A DNA stretch of 64,000 bases from Cynocephalus volans (lineage: Eukaryota; Chordata; Mammalia; Dermoptera; Cynocephalidae), in contig NC_084462.1 of NCBI RefSeq assembly GCF_027409185.1, positions 155,049,490 through 155,113,489 on the forward strand. Reading direction: 5' to 3'. The notes under the pieces were generated by a model. It did no database searches. It saw only the letters and a program-made list of their open reading frames with translations, and was not told the origin of the DNA. Positions 1-14,100 of this stretch are shown in pieces. Numbering within the stretch: the stretch's first letter is position 1; every line of letters starts with the position of its first letter. A program made the translations under genes and the position numbers.

Positions 1-157
1 GAAAGGTAGCATACAGTATACATAAACCTGCACCTTGCTTTTTTCACTTAGTATTTCTTAGAGATCTCTCCATAGCAGTAGAGATATTCCTCATTCCTTT
101 TCATATCTGTAGTCTGCTGTGTGGAAGCATCATAGTTTATTCAAATGGTCCTTGTTT

Positions 158-548
158 TAGTCAGTTTGGACTGCTATGACAGAATACCATGGACTGGGTG
201 TCTTAAATAACAAACATTTCTCACAGTTCTGGAGGCTAGAAGTCCAAGGTCAGGGTGCCAGCATAGCTGGGTTCTTGGTGAGGGTCTCACAGTCCAAGGT
301 CAGGGTGCCAGCATAGCTGGGTTCTTGGTGAGGGCCTCACAGATAGCTGCCTTCTTGCTGTATCCTCACAAAAAGTCACTCTAGACTCTTCCTCTCCTTA
401 TTAGGGCGCCAGTCCCATCATGGAGGCTCCACACTCTTGACCTCATCTAAACTACCTCTCAAAGGCCTTACCTCTAAATACCATCACATTGGGGATTAGG
501 GCTCCAACATATGGATTTTGGGGAGACAGAAACATTCAGCCCATAGCA
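158..548 (-). mobile_element. MaLR-type solo LTR (MLT1/MST-like), antisense
   Basis: The layout (ctgctatgacagaataccat, cacagttctggaggctagaa, aagtccaaggtcagggtgcc, ccatcacattggggattagg, acattcagcccatagca) is the reverse complement of a mammalian-apparent LTR. A 50-bp segment is tandemly duplicated (241-290, 291-340) with one difference. Confidence 0.7.
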
Positions 549-848
549 GTCCCATTTTGATGGACAGTTGTGTTTCCAGTCTTTTGCTATTACAGTTAGT
601 GCTCCAGTAAAGAGCCTCATGCGTACATCTTTTCACATTTTGACCACTATGTCTTTGGGATAGATTCCCCAGTTCCCCATACCAGACAGCTGCAAAAAAA
701 AAAAAAAAAAGATTGCTAGAAGTGGTATTACTAGTCAAAAATAGGTAATTTTTCTAGATATTGCCAAATTTCCTTCTATGGATGTTGTGCCATTTTGTGA
801 TACCACTAAAAATGTAACCTGTTTCCTCACAGCCTTACCAACAGAGTA

Positions 849-932
849 CAAGGGTACTTCAAAAGTTCATGGAAAAATAGAATTAAAAGATAATATGAAT
901 CTTTCCATGAACTTTTTGAAGACCTTTCATGT
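849..932. mobile_element. Mariner-like miniature inverted-repeat element, copy 1
   Basis: About 84 bp with terminal inverted repeats: gggtacttcaaaagttcatgg at the left and ccatgaactttttgaagacc at the right. No transposase. The same family is at 2429 and 60070. Confidence 0.65.
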
Positions 933-1379
933 ATTGTCAAACTAGATTTTGCCAATGAGATAGGTGAGAAATGGGATATCAGTGTAATTTCAATTTGTAT
1001 TTCTGTTCTTATGAGCTAGGTTGAACATTTTTTCATATGTTTGAAGGCCATTTGAATTTCTTTTAATATCTTTTGTTCATTTTTTTCAGTACTTTTGGCT
1101 TTTTTCTCCTCCACCTCTTTTTCTTCTTCCTTCTCTTCTTTCTCTTTTTCCCTTTCCTCCTCCTTCCTCTTTCTTCTATCTTCTTTTTTATTAGGGATAT
1201 TTATCTTCCCTTTCTCTTTGCTTACTAATTTTAATTTAGGTCAGAGATGTTATTTGTCCTCCTTACAGATTAAAGATTTGTTTAGTCTTCTCCTAATCCT
1301 TTTTAATAATTTTTCTTCCTTTCTGTATGTACAAGATTAGCTTGTATAGAAATTTTTCTGGAATTTTTCTTTTTTCTTT

Positions 1380-1461
1380 TTTTTCTTTTTTCTGGAAGCT
1401 GGCCTGTTCAAGGATCTGACCCTTGACCTTGCTGTTTTCAGCACCAGCTCTCCCAACACAA
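1380..1461 (-). mobile_element. tRNA-Ile SINE monomer, partial
   Basis: The reverse complement carries the diagnostic end of the family: ggtgctgaaaacagcaaggtcaagggt (interrupted here), then agatccttg..ggccagcttcc and an A-rich tail. It is about half a monomer and diverged, in a BBOF1 intron. Confidence 0.6.
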
Positions 1462-1637
1462 TTTTTTTTTTCTTATTCAAGGCAGTTGATATCTTTTTAC
1501 AGAAATTAAAACTTGATGCAAAAATGAAAAGGGGCATTTCTTCAAAGAAGATAAATGGCTCAAAGCTTCAAATGGAACATGATTCTGTGGGACTTCTGTT
1601 CTTTTTCCTAACTCATTTATCTCTTTTTTGAATACAG

Positions 1638-1781
1638 GAACAAAAGTATACTGTGCAAATAAATGAGCTAGAAGGACGGTTCCATCAAAAAGCAAAAGAA
1701 ATTGCCATGATTCAGACAGAGCTGAAAACAGTAAAACAATTTCAGAAGAGAAAAATCCAAGTGGAGAGAGAATTAGATGAT
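1638..1781 (+). CDS. BBOF1: BBOF1 coding exon a
   Basis: 144 bp, phase 0 at both ends, 48 codons beginning EQKYTVQINELEG and ending KRKIQVERELDD. The acceptor is ...aatacag and the donor is gtaagt. It is part of the central coiled coil, with leucine and isoleucine at heptad spacing among many K, E and Q residues. Confidence 0.9.
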
Positions 1782-4700
1782 GTAAGTTTCTTTTTTTAAA
1801 AAGAGGAGGTTAGCATTAACTACTTACTCCAGCAAAAGCCTCCGCATTTACTCCTGTGAGACGGCTAAAAACTCTCTTTAACATTTGAAAGATGATTTGA
1901 GAGAAAAAGGGGAAGACATAACAAGTTAGGACTGGATGTCAAAGGTATTGACTGTTAGACTTTTTTTTTCTAAGCATTGATTTCTTTGGGAACTCACCAA
2001 ATCTCAGCTGACACACCCTCCCATGTTTATTAGCAGAAACAAACTACCAGTTCTTGGAAAACATCAGGGGAAAAGTAGCAAAGTCCTAAAGGAAAATACG
2101 TTTAGGCTTATAAATGAAAATTTTAGAAAAATTTAGAAGGCTCTGTGGGTAGAGGTGAGTAGGGTGAAGAACTACTTTCAGAAACTTTCTCTGAGCTTGC
2201 TATGCTCTTTCTTTTATTTTCCATTCCTTTGACTCAGAATATAGTTTTATTGCACTAGTAATAATGCAATAAATGGCACAGGTGAGTAGCAGGCACAGGT
2301 AGCTGAAATCAGCTTTGTGACTTTTTATACCTTGGTTTGCTCATTTATAAAGTAGGGACAATAAGAACTACTGTCTCATAGGGTTGTTGTAGGATTAAAT
2401 GAACTAATAAATGTAAAGTGCTTAAAATATGAGGGGTCTTCAAAAAGTCCATGGAATGATTTCTATTATCTTTTTATTCAATTTTTCCATGAATTTCTTT
2501 TGAAGTACCCTCATAGTGCATGTTACATGGTGAGAAATATATAAACAGTGGTGTACAGCTGTCCATACACACAAAAGGTCCTGGTTTTTATAGCATTTTC
2601 TGATTTCCGTGGTGTAAATGCTGTATTATAGCCAGGGCTACAGTCACCTGAAAGCTTGATTGGAGCTTGAGGATCTGCTTCCAAGGTGCCACACTCATGA
2701 GGCTGTCAGGACGCGGCTGGTGGTTAGTGGGAGGCTTCAGCTTCTTTCCACATGGGCCCCTCTGTAAACTGCTTGAGGATCAAAGAACTTGTGGGCATAT
2801 TTAAAATCTACTATGCCACTGCAGTCCAGAGTATACATGGCTGTGGGACTGCAGTGGTGTGGTAGTTTTTAAATATGTCCACAAGTTCTTTGACACTCCT
2901 CCCCTTAAATGATGGAACCTAATTCCACTCCCTTAGAATGTGGGCCAGACTTAGGGACTTAGTTCTAACTAATAGACTACAGTAGATTCTTGAGGGAGGT
3001 GATTAGAATATCATCAAAATATCACAGTTCTGGTGATGTTCTGATCACCTCCCTCAAGAGTCATCTTTAGTATCTCTCCACTGTAAACAGAATATTGTCC
3101 CGACGCCTTAGTATGAAAGTCAAGACCCTATACCTACCTAGGAACATTATCATCTCCCTTTACTATATTCCTCCCCCCAACACACACTCCCTTTAATCCT
3201 CTCAAGGTGGATATTCACCCATCCCTGAAGTCATTTCTGTCTTTTTTGCTTCCTTCATACTGTTTCTTTTATGTGGTATGTATTCCCGATAGATCTCTGT
3301 TCATTAAAATTTTACTCATCTTTCAAAGGCTCAGCTCAAATGCATGTTCTCCATGAGGCCTTCCCCCAGAGTCCTGTATAAAAATCATAATTTTGTTTCT
3401 GTAGATTTCCATGGCATTTTGAATCTCCTTTATACCACTTAGCTCATTCTCTATTGATATTGTATTTATCATTTGTCTTATCTCCCCTATTAGAATGTAA
3501 ATTCTTGGAGGCATGAACAGTGTTACTTTTTTTTTTCCTCTTTTTTGATTTTTTTTTCAGTGTTGTCCTTTGTATTCATTGAAATACAAGATACACAGTA
3601 ATGTTCAGTAATTCTTTGTTAAATACTGAGAGGGTCTTTTCATTAAAAACATAATTGAAGGTATGTCAAGTTTTTTAGAAGGAATATCAAGCTTCATTTT
3701 ACATTAAAATCAATATAGTTAATTTTTGGGGAACTGTCTAAATAGCCATCCTATGTGTAGGTATACATTCTGAAAAAAAGGAAATAACTAGTTGTGCATA
3801 TTCTAATGAGCCATGGTGTGATTTTTCTTTTTTTTTTAAAGAACATTTTTGCCACCTAGTGGAGAAATCGATTCCAGACCTTTCCTTTGAAAGGCTCTTG
3901 GGGATGACTGAAAATTCAAAGGCTGGGATTAGCTAGTTTGCTCAGCTGGTTAGAGTGCAGTGTTACAATACCAAGGTCAAGGGTTTGGACTTCCATACAG
4001 GCCAGCTATCGAAAAAAGTAATAACAAAAAAATTCTAAATTCAAAGGCAAAAGATATTGGCTTACGGGGAAAAAATAAGGTGGTTCTGAGGAATCCTTAA
4101 CGTGGAAGAATTGAGGCAAGTATGGGAGCCCATGAACTTAAAATTGGGAGTTATACATTAGGGAAGAGAATTAAATTATACTGTGTATATAGAATTCATT
4201 ATACAAATTAAAAAGAGACTAATTAAAGGTATTCAAGGCATACATTTTAACAGAAAAATGATTTCTTGATTAACAGAAGAAGCATATGTTGGTAGGTTTC
4301 AGTTATTTTTTTACTAGTCTGTTTTAGTCTTCTTTTGACAAAGTGACAATAGTCATTTCAGCAAATTTAGCTTAGCTTATAAAAAAAGAAAATAAAAATA
4401 CCGTATCCCCTAGAGGTAACCATTGTTAATATTTTCCCTCTGCTGTATAGATATGTATTTTAAAATATCTGTATACTGTTTTTATAAAAGTGAAGTCATG
4501 ATGTACAAAATGTTAACCTGATTTTTCACTTTATGTATTGTGAACATTTTTTAATCCCATTAAATATTTTTCTATAAGATCTTTTGAATAGAGGCATGGA
4601 ATTCCATTGGGTAGATAACTTATTAATTGGTCCCTTGCTGTTTGATATTTGGACTTTTTCTTTTTCTTTTCTTTTTTTTTTTTGTCTTTTTCGTGACCGG

Positions 4701-7700
4701 CACTCAGCCAGTGAGTGCACCGGCCATTCCTATATAGGATCCGAACCCGCGGCGGGAGCGTCGCCGCGCTGCCAGCGCAGCACGCTACCGAGTGCGCCAC
4801 AGGCTCGGCCCGGACTTTTTCTTTTTCACTATTATAAACATCTAAAGAATGAACATCTAAAAAATGAAATATTTTTTATATCTTTTATATATCTCATTAG
4901 TTTTTAGAATAACTTCTTGGAAGTAGAATTTATGAGTTAAAGAACATGAACTTTTAAAGTTGGTGATATGCACTGTCTAATTATCTTTTGAAAGATTTAT
5001 TAATTTATAGATTTTTTGGGAGAGTGTAATGATGTATGAAACGTCCATCTCCATATACACTGGGATAGTAGATATTTCTATAAACTTGTATGTTGACATT
5101 AATTTTGAAAGTCTGACAATGTAAGAGGCCATTTTTAAAAATTGTATAAAAAATATTCAGGGAGGAAGAAGAACATATGAAAGAGATCATATGAAAGGGA
5201 GATTTAATATAGCAATAGCAGAGATTAAGTATAGGGGATGACTATTAAATACGATAATAACTAACCTATGTATTAAATGGTTATTGTTCTAAGTACTTTG
5301 CTTATATTATTTGTTATTTAATCCTTACCATACCCCTATGAGATAGGTACTATTATTATCCTCTTTTTATACCTGGAGACCTGAGACTTAGAAAAGATAA
5401 GTGACTTGCCAAGAGTCAAACAGCTTGTGAGAGAGGCAGCACTTGACTTTGATCTGTCTGATGGAAAGCCCTTCTCCACTGCCTTTTTTGTGGCATGAAT
5501 GTTAGCTTTAGTATGTCTATTTCAGTCTTATTCATTCTTGCCAGTAAAGATATAGACTACAGGATTATTGCTTTAAATTAGTTCAAATTTCTTTGTCTAG
5601 AAGAATTTTATATCCTTTTTATTCCATATACTTTTAGAGAACAGAAGTAGGATCCATCCACGGGAGTCATGGGGAGATGTTTTTAGATTTATATTAGGAA
5701 GAATTTTTTGAAAAATGAGAATGATGAAGGGGTACCCTTGTGAATTAATGAGATTTGAATTAGTTATATTTCTATGTCAGGATATTTTTCTCATAGAAGG
5801 GATTTCTTTGTTAGGTGGGATAATTATATAGTCTGACTCCTCAGGTCCCCTCCAATTCTATGGTTTATGATTCTGTGATTACACATGTTTGAAATGAACA
5901 TTTTTGGAAAATATGAGTATGAGAACAGCTTGTCTGAATGCTTTGAGAACTCTTATTTATGAAAAGCTTTTTAAAAACTCAATACTGAACTTGTAAATCT
6001 ACAGAAGAGGGAAATATGGTACCTCTGAGGCAGGGACACCAAGTTTTTCTGTGTTCAGGATTAAGAGTTAATGTATGACAGAAAATGTTTCTTTATTTAG
6101 AATTTTCTAGGAATATGCCTCAATCAACCCATTTCCTATTGACCATTTTTTTGTTTTTTTGCTGTTTTCATTTTAGCTGAAGGAGAATTTGAGGAACACA
6201 GAGCGGAAACATCAGGAGACTCTTAGAAGGTTGGAAGGCAGGTTTTTTGAAGAAAAGGTACAGAGTATTAGGGTTAATTAAGAAATGTTTTCTTAGGGCC
6301 GACCCCGTGGCGCACTCGGGAGAGTGCGGCGCTGGGAGCGCAGTGACGCTCCCGCCGTGGGTTCAGATCCTATACTGGCTGAGTACCGGTCACGAAAAAG
6401 ACAAAAAAAAAAAAAAGAAATGTTTTCTTTACTGGAACAACATAAGTGTACACTTGTCCCTTGGTATCCATGGGGGATTAGTTCCACGACCTCTCCTGGA
6501 TACCGAAATTTGCAGATGCTCAAGTCCCTGATATAAAGTGGCATAGTATTTGCATATAACCTATGCACATCCTCTTGTATACTTCAAATCATCTCGAGTA
6601 CTTATAATAACTAATACAATGTAAATGCTATACAGATAGTTGTTATATTGTGTTGTTTAGGGAATAATGATAAGAAAAAACTGTATGCACAATTTAGTAC
6701 ACATGCAATTTTTTTATTCCAAATATTTTTGTTTCGTGGTTGGTTGAATCCACAGGTGTGGAACCCATGGATGCATAGGGTTCACTGTATTTATATGCAT
6801 TCTGAGACATATCAACCTTCCATTTGGTATCTTATTAGAAGATTGTTATTGAATTATAGCAGAATAAAAATAGGGGGAAAGGGACTGGCCAGTTAGTTCA
6901 GTTGGTTAGAGTATGGTGTTATAACACCAAGGTCAAGGGTTCGGATCCCAAAACTGGCCAGCTACCAAAAAAAAAAAAAAAAAATCAGGAGAAAAAATAC
7001 TTCTATTCTAGAAATCTCAATATCTAGTTCTTTTTTCCCCCTCTTCTTCAGAGATTCTTGAAATCCTCAAGAGGGATTGTCATTTTATGAAGGCTTCAGG
7101 ACACATCTCCTTTGTCTTGGTATTCCCCTGGTAGGACTAATGCTACATGTACTCCATTATACGGGAGAGATGAGAATGCAGAAGCCACCTTGGTATGTGT
7201 ATGAAGATGTTCCCTAGTCAGTCTGAGCTAAGGATGTTAATAAAAAGGGCCTCAAAAATGTTCCCCAGCACATCACAAACTTCCAAGTTTCTTTGTGTTT
7301 CTGAAGTTAATTCTCCAAATTGTGTGAAGTACAATGGAACACTTCCACAGAATCTTTTCAAAGGCCTCATGGTTTTTCTTAAATTCTTTTAATTGTTTCT
7401 TTAACTTTTCATTTTTTTTTTTTTTTTTTTTTTGCCGTTTTTTCATGACCGGCACTCAGCCAGTGAGCGCACCGGCCATTCCTATATAGGATCCGAACCC
7501 GCAGCGGGAGCCGTCGCTGCGCTCCCAGTGCCGCACTCTCCCGAGTGCGCCACGGGCTCGGCCCTAACTTTTCATTCTTAGGAAAGAATTGAACAGATTC
7601 TTTCAGAAATTGGTAGGGACGTAGGGAGATGAGGGTGAGACAAATTAGTATTCTTATGAGGTTTAGATAAAAGAAATCACTTTTAAAACTGGCTCTAGAT

Positions 7701-8151
7701 TTCCAGTTTGTGTATCAAATAATCTGGATGGAGTGGGGTATGAGCAGCACCTGGTGCTTTCCTTCTGTAGCACTCCTGGCACCCTCAGGAATGGAAGCCC
7801 TCAGGAATGGGCTGCTCTCAGTTGCCTCTTCCCTCTACTCTTAATCTCTTTGCTACTTGGCGTAGAAAACAAAGGTTAGAAGTACTTGGTCAGTTTACAG
7901 AATACCTGAGTAACAGTGTGTAGTGGATTGAATTATGTCCCCCCAAAAGTCATTGAATCTTGAATTGTGCCCCCCAAGTTTTATGTATTAGAAACTTGGC
8001 CCCTTGACTGTAAAGAGGGTGGGAAATCCTATTATGGTAATTGAAAGGTTGAGCCTTGAAGAGGTGATTGGATTGTAGGACCATGCCATAGAGAATGGAT
8101 TAAAATGGTGATCAGGGGCATGGTTCTGAGGGCTTTAAAAGAAGAGGAGAG

Positions 8152-8194
<43 letters not shown>

Positions 8195-11100
8195 TCCCAC
8201 CATCTTGCAATGTGAGACTCCTGGGTCACTGTCACCACCATCAGATGGACTTTGGACTTCCCAGCCTCAGAAACTGGAAGCAATAAATTTCATTTTCTTT
8301 ATAAATTACCTAGTTCCAAGTATTTTGTTATAAGCAACAAAAACAGACTAAAACACAGTGTTTATATAAATAGGATTTTAGTGACAGAATATGTGGCTGC
8401 TGGCCTTTTCCTCATGGTTGCAAGGTGGTTACTGCAGCTCAAGCTTTTTCTGTGTTTAAGGGAAGAAGGGAGGCTCCAGCTGTATCTGTCCCTTGTATCT
8501 AGAAGCCATAAAAGCTTTCCCAGAAGGTCTTAGCAGATTTCGTCTTGCATATCATTGGCTAGAACCATGTTATGAAGGATACTGGGAAAATGATTTGTTG
8601 TTCCAGCCACTAGTGGAAGCTGGGAAGGAAAAAGGAAGATGGGAATGAGTGTGAGGCTGGCCAATGACAACAATGTCTGCCTCATCACATTAGTTATAAA
8701 CTTCATGGGTATTTCTCCTAGGCTGGTTTGGAGCTCCAGTGCTGCTGCTGCATGTCAGTGGGCTTTCCAATAGGCCTGTTCATTCATCTCATACTTCAGC
8801 ATGCTCTATCTGGTCATATAAAGGATTTCCCCAGGTCGATGGTGTCTGGTTTGGTTTGGTTTTCCCATTTCATTCTTTCTGTTCCTTGAATCACAAATCC
8901 CTGTCCCACCTATATATACATATATACATTTTTAAGACTAGTCAAGTGCAATAGTGAGAAGGGGGGAAAGAGTTCAAAGAGTTTGATCTGTAACTGATTG
9001 TGAACAATCAATTGAGATAACTCACTATGTTTGGACCAGCCCCACCTCCATATTTTTTACTTGCTATTGCCTCTTCCTGGAATGCTCTTCTTCCAGCTCT
9101 TGCTCATTCTTATTAGTTAGAGCTCAACTGTCATTTCCTCAGAGAGAGAATTCCCAAACTTCAATCTAAAATGACCTCCCTGTTACTATCCTATTATTCA
9201 GTTTATTTCATTTAAAGCATTTACCACAGTCTATTAATTCTCTTATTTGTTTACTTGTATAACAATAGATTGCCTGCATATGAATCCCTGCTCTGCCACT
9301 TACTAGCTACGGGACTTTGTGCAAGTCATTAACTTCTCTTTTCCTTGGTTTCCTCAGTTCTTGCTTTTCGGGTTAATAAAAGTACCTATTTCATAGGGTT
9401 GTTGTGAGAAGTAAATAATACAAGTTAAGCTCTTAGAACCCTGCATGGCACAGAGCAAATGCTCAACACATTGTAATTATTGCTTATTGTTTGGATCTCA
9501 CCCTAGAATATAAGCTTCGTGAGATCAGAGACCTTGTCTGTTTTGTTCACCACAGAATCTCTGATATCTAAAACAACCTGGAACACTGTCAGTCCTCAAT
9601 AGGAATTTGTTGAAATGAATAACTGAATGACTGTCATCACACTGCATTTAGCAGAAATTTCTCTCAGCTTTGCTTTCCAATATGGATGTGGATTTTTTCC
9701 CCCTATACATATGTCATTTTGCTTCTTTAATGGGGTAACTAGGAGGTAACCTAAGGTTCCTGTGTCACACTATCCACTTTACTGGCTCCTCAATCAATTC
9801 TTGGAGTTCATCAGGTCATGTGGACAGGAGTATTTTATTTGACATTCTGAAATAAATACTTCTGGATGTGTAAAATTTGTTGGAAATACAACTCAATATT
9901 TAAACAACCTTTTTTTTTCCTTTCTTTTTTTTTAGCACCGACTAGAACAAGAGGCTGAGGAGAAGGTAATAATGCTGGCAGAGAGAGCCCACCATGAAGC
10001 TGTTATGTAAGAGACTGCTGCTTCCTTTTTCTTTCTGATAGCCTCTCTTACCTCTGCTGGTATATTTTCTTTTACCTCTTTGATGGTCTATTTTCTTCTT
10101 ACCTTCTTGTCTTCTGCCTTCTCTCATGGCTTGCTTTCTTCAAATTTTCTGGTCTATTCTCCTTGACTGTTTCTTTCTCTTTTGTGTTCGCCCTGACCCC
10201 TTTTCCCTTAACCCTTTTTTTCCCCCTCCCTTCACCCTTTCTGTAGCAACTGAAAATGGGGTTAATGATAGCAACCTGTGGAGTTGTCATGAGGTGTATT
10301 AGTGGAAGTAACACTAACTGTGTTGTGTTAACAAATGAACTCCTGAGTTCCACTGGTTTATTTCCTGCTCATATAACAATCTATGTGGGTCTGGCAGCTC
10401 TCCTCCAGTGGTGATTCAGTAACCTGGGCTACTTCCATCTTGTACCTCTGCTATCTCGGAGTTCTTCTTATCCAGTCATGTGGACAGGAGAGAGCATGGG
10501 AAATTCGTACCTGCTTTTAACTGCCTTGGACTGGAAGTAACACATTACTCCACTTTCTTATTCGTTGAGAACTTAGTCACAAGATCCCCACCTAACTGTT
10601 GAGTACCCACCAAAAGCTAATAAATGGTGATCATTATTTTTAATGCTGGGGGTAAAGCAATCCTTGTTCTAGTTTGGTAATATCTAAAACAGGCCTGTGT
10701 TTTGGGATCTTGTATCTATCTATTTCAGGCAATTGAACAATGCTGGAAGAAGTGTTTTTAAAGAGAATGTTTATCTCCAGAAAGCTCTTGCATACCACCT
10801 GAAAGAAGCTGATGCTCTACAAAAAAACTCTCAGAAGTTGAAAGAGAGTCAGACTTTCCTTTTACAGCAAAAGGTTTCCACTCTCATTTAGACTTTGTTT
10901 CCTATCTTTTTTTTTTTTTTAATTGGGCTGCTAAATAACAAGAATTGAGTACAATAATGATACATAAGGACAGTGGACCATTTTCTTCTGTCTGGATGAC
11001 GCACTCTCCTTCTTTGAAGAGATTAATTACTGAATGTTTATAAGAAGCTTTAGATTGACTTTATAAAGAATATATCAGAAACATAAATATTATTCTTATC

Positions 11101-14100
11101 CTCTACTGTCTTAGAGTTCTCATTTTGCTTTGCTTATAGTTCATCCCTGAATCACTTAGGGATAGGTGTAGCTGTGAGTAACAGACCGGACATCCATGGT
11201 GTCACCACATAATGGTTTATTCTTTCATCTAAAGGAAGTCTGGAGGGAAGCACTCCTGAGAGGGTGGTAGTGCCACAAAGTCAACAGACACTTGGCCTCC
11301 TTAACTTTGCTCTGCAACATGTGGCTTACATCCTCATAGTTACCTCAGGGCCCAGGGTGGCTGCTAGAGCTCTAACTATTACTCCAAACAGTAGGAAGAA
11401 AGACAAGAAGGAAAAAAGAGTACCTCTCCCTTTAGAGGTCTTCCTGGAAGTCCTACACACATTTCCATTCACATCTCATTGACCAGAATATTGCTATGCT
11501 GACCTGCAAAGGAGGCTGGGAGTTTTCAGCTGGGCATACTGACTTCCTGAATAAAACTGGGTTTTTATTACTAATGAGGAAAAGGAAAGAGAAAATGGAT
11601 TTGGGGATAGGCAGCTAGGAGACTGCCAGTTTCCAGTACATAGTTTTAAATGTTTTAGTTTTATTTATTTTGATAATATAAAATATTTAACTGTTCAGAA
11701 TTTTAGAGGAAGGAAAGTTTTTTATTTAGAAAAAGTAGTGGATTGCTTTATAAGTCCAGATAAGGACCCTATGATGTTTGTTACTTTCTATATACAGAAT
11801 ATCAAAATATCGCCTTCTTAGCCTGTCAGCAAACTTAAATCTCATGAAGTAAATGAAATTAGTGAGGAATATTAAGTTCTGGAATGATTTAAAAAAAAAA
11901 ACAAAACTCTCACCTCTCTCCTTCTGTTTCTAGGAGATCAATGACCTATTGGTTAAAGAAAAGATTATGCAATTTATTCAGCAGCGATCACAAATTCAGG
12001 CTCTTCAGAAGAAGGTGATAAGCTTGGAGACTGCTCTGACTTGTATGACCAGAGAGTTTGAGACTGAAGTTTTAAAACTGCAGCAACAGGCAATGATAGA
12101 GAACCAAGCGGGTCAGGTAGAAATTAACAAGCTGCAGCAACTTCTTCAGATGAAGGACAGGGAAATGAATCGGGTGAAGAAGCTGGCCAAGAACATACTG
12201 GATGAGAGAACAGAAGTGGAAAGATTCCTTTTAGACGCTCTACACCAAGTGAAGCAACAGATCCTATTTAGCAGGAAGCATTATAAGAAGATTGCACAAG
12301 CTGCTTTCAATTTAAAAATGAGATCAGCATGTGCAGGAAGAACAGAATATCCCCAAATCAGAACATTTGATGGCAGAGAGCACAGCACCAATAGTGTGAA
12401 TTGGGATCTTATGGAGGCTGAGAAATGGTACTGATAATACTTTAAAATATTGGTTTTTTGTGCTGCTATTTTTGTGCTCTTTAGAAAAATAACTGAAAAG
12501 TTCAGTTTGATAATATCCAAGTATTGAATAGATTTCTAAGATTGAATAGTTACTTGAGGACAGGAACTGACTTACTCATCTTTGTAACCCCCTATGCTCA
12601 GCATAGTGTGTGGGGCTTAATATATATTCTTGGTAGTTGCCCCTCTTTTTCTTGTGACAGAGACTTGTTAAAGAGACTAGATTGTTTGCCCCATAGAAAT
12701 CATTGTAATATCTTTTAACTTGTTCCTTTATCTTGTTTCCTGTAAATTGGAAATTAGTTTTAAAGGCTTGATTAGATTTAGGCTAAACATTTGTGACATA
12801 GGCATACTTTCACAAATATTTTGTATTGTTCCCTTTATCTTGAGATGAAATATATTATTATTATTTTTTAAAATTTTTATTTATTTATTTTTTTAAAGAC
12901 GACCGGTAAGGGGATCTTAACCCTTGACTTGGTGTTGTCAGCACCACGCTCACCCAGTGAGCTAACCGGCCATCCCTATATGGGATCTGAACCCGTGGCC
13001 TTGGTGTTATCAGCACCGCACTCTCCCAAGTGAGCCACAGGCCGGCCCTTGAGATGAAATTTATAAGTAATAATATCTAGCTAACTAGATATTAATTTTT
13101 TTAAATCTGAAAAGAAAAAATAAAGAAAAAAAATCAATATAACAATTCTTTGTTGTGCAGAACTGTCTCATGGGTTGGAGGACATTCAGTAGTGCCCCCT
13201 CATCATGGTATTAACCAAAAGCCCTCCAAAATTGTCGAGATCTACTACCACTACAATAAAGACAGCAGAATGTTTGAGACTGTATACAGTGATTAATTTT
13301 GTTTCCTATTAGCATGTTTGTCTCAGAGCGCTTTTCCTCCTTTAAACCATGGATTAAATTATAATACATTTTGATGATTATTCTGAAAAAAATTATGTTT
13401 TATATTCCAATGTAATTAGATTCTTCAAAAGTTCTAACTCAAGAAATGTAAAAGGACTCCCTACTGCTATGTACTTAACTTATTAAGAGTACTTTCAAAT
13501 GTATTTTCTGCTTTCAGTTACTTTTTAAGGAACTAATTTGTAGATATATAGCTTTTGAATAACATAGCTGTTGGGAAGGTTAGAAATGCTCAGTGCTCCC
13601 TGAAAGTCTCTGAAAGTTATGATTCTTCTTCAAAAATTCCCATACTATATAATCTTTTACCTTCACAGCATGTTCAGAAGTCTGTAATACCACTTCTGTT
13701 ACCAAGAGATTTGCTATAATTTCCTTTCTTTTATTTAATAAATCAAGTAATTTGAGTCTTTACATAGGCAGTTTCTTTTAAATGTTTTGTCTATTCTATA
13801 TGGTGTTATAAACTTTTCTTTTTTTTTAAAAGATGACCGGTGAGGGGATCTTAACCCTTGGCTTGGTGTTGTCAGCACCACACTCAGCCAGTGAACTAAC
13901 CGGCCATCCCTATATAAGATCCGAACCCATGGCCTTGGTGTTATCAGCACCGCACTCTCCTGAGTGAGCCATGAGCCGGCCCTACGGTGTTATAAATTTT
14001 AAAAGGAAGTTAAAGAAAATGATTCTCCACACTGTTATTGCAGAAATTAGACTCTTTCTATTCTGTCTTCTGTGTGACATTTTTGTTGCTTGGCAACTTA

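Larger units (their letters stand above)
1782..6176 (+). other. BBOF1 intron
   Basis: Repeat-filled: MIR fragment and mariner-like element (2310-2514), two foldbacks (2780-3060), L2 (3160-3530), two SINEs (3924, 4667) and an antisense MIR (5300). The rest is A/T-rich unique sequence with nothing recognisable. Confidence 0.8.
6258..9935 (+). other. BBOF1 intron
   Basis: Three SINEs (6295, 6882, 7414), a Tigger remnant (6436-6792), an LTR (7921-8356) and L2 with nested MIR (9035-9625). 8360-9030 and 7577-7920 show no feature I recognise. Confidence 0.8.

Noticed and set aside
241-340. Direct repeats considered as a CRISPR-like array
   Set aside because: Only two adjacent copies with no spacer, in a mammalian LTR; it is a tandem duplication.
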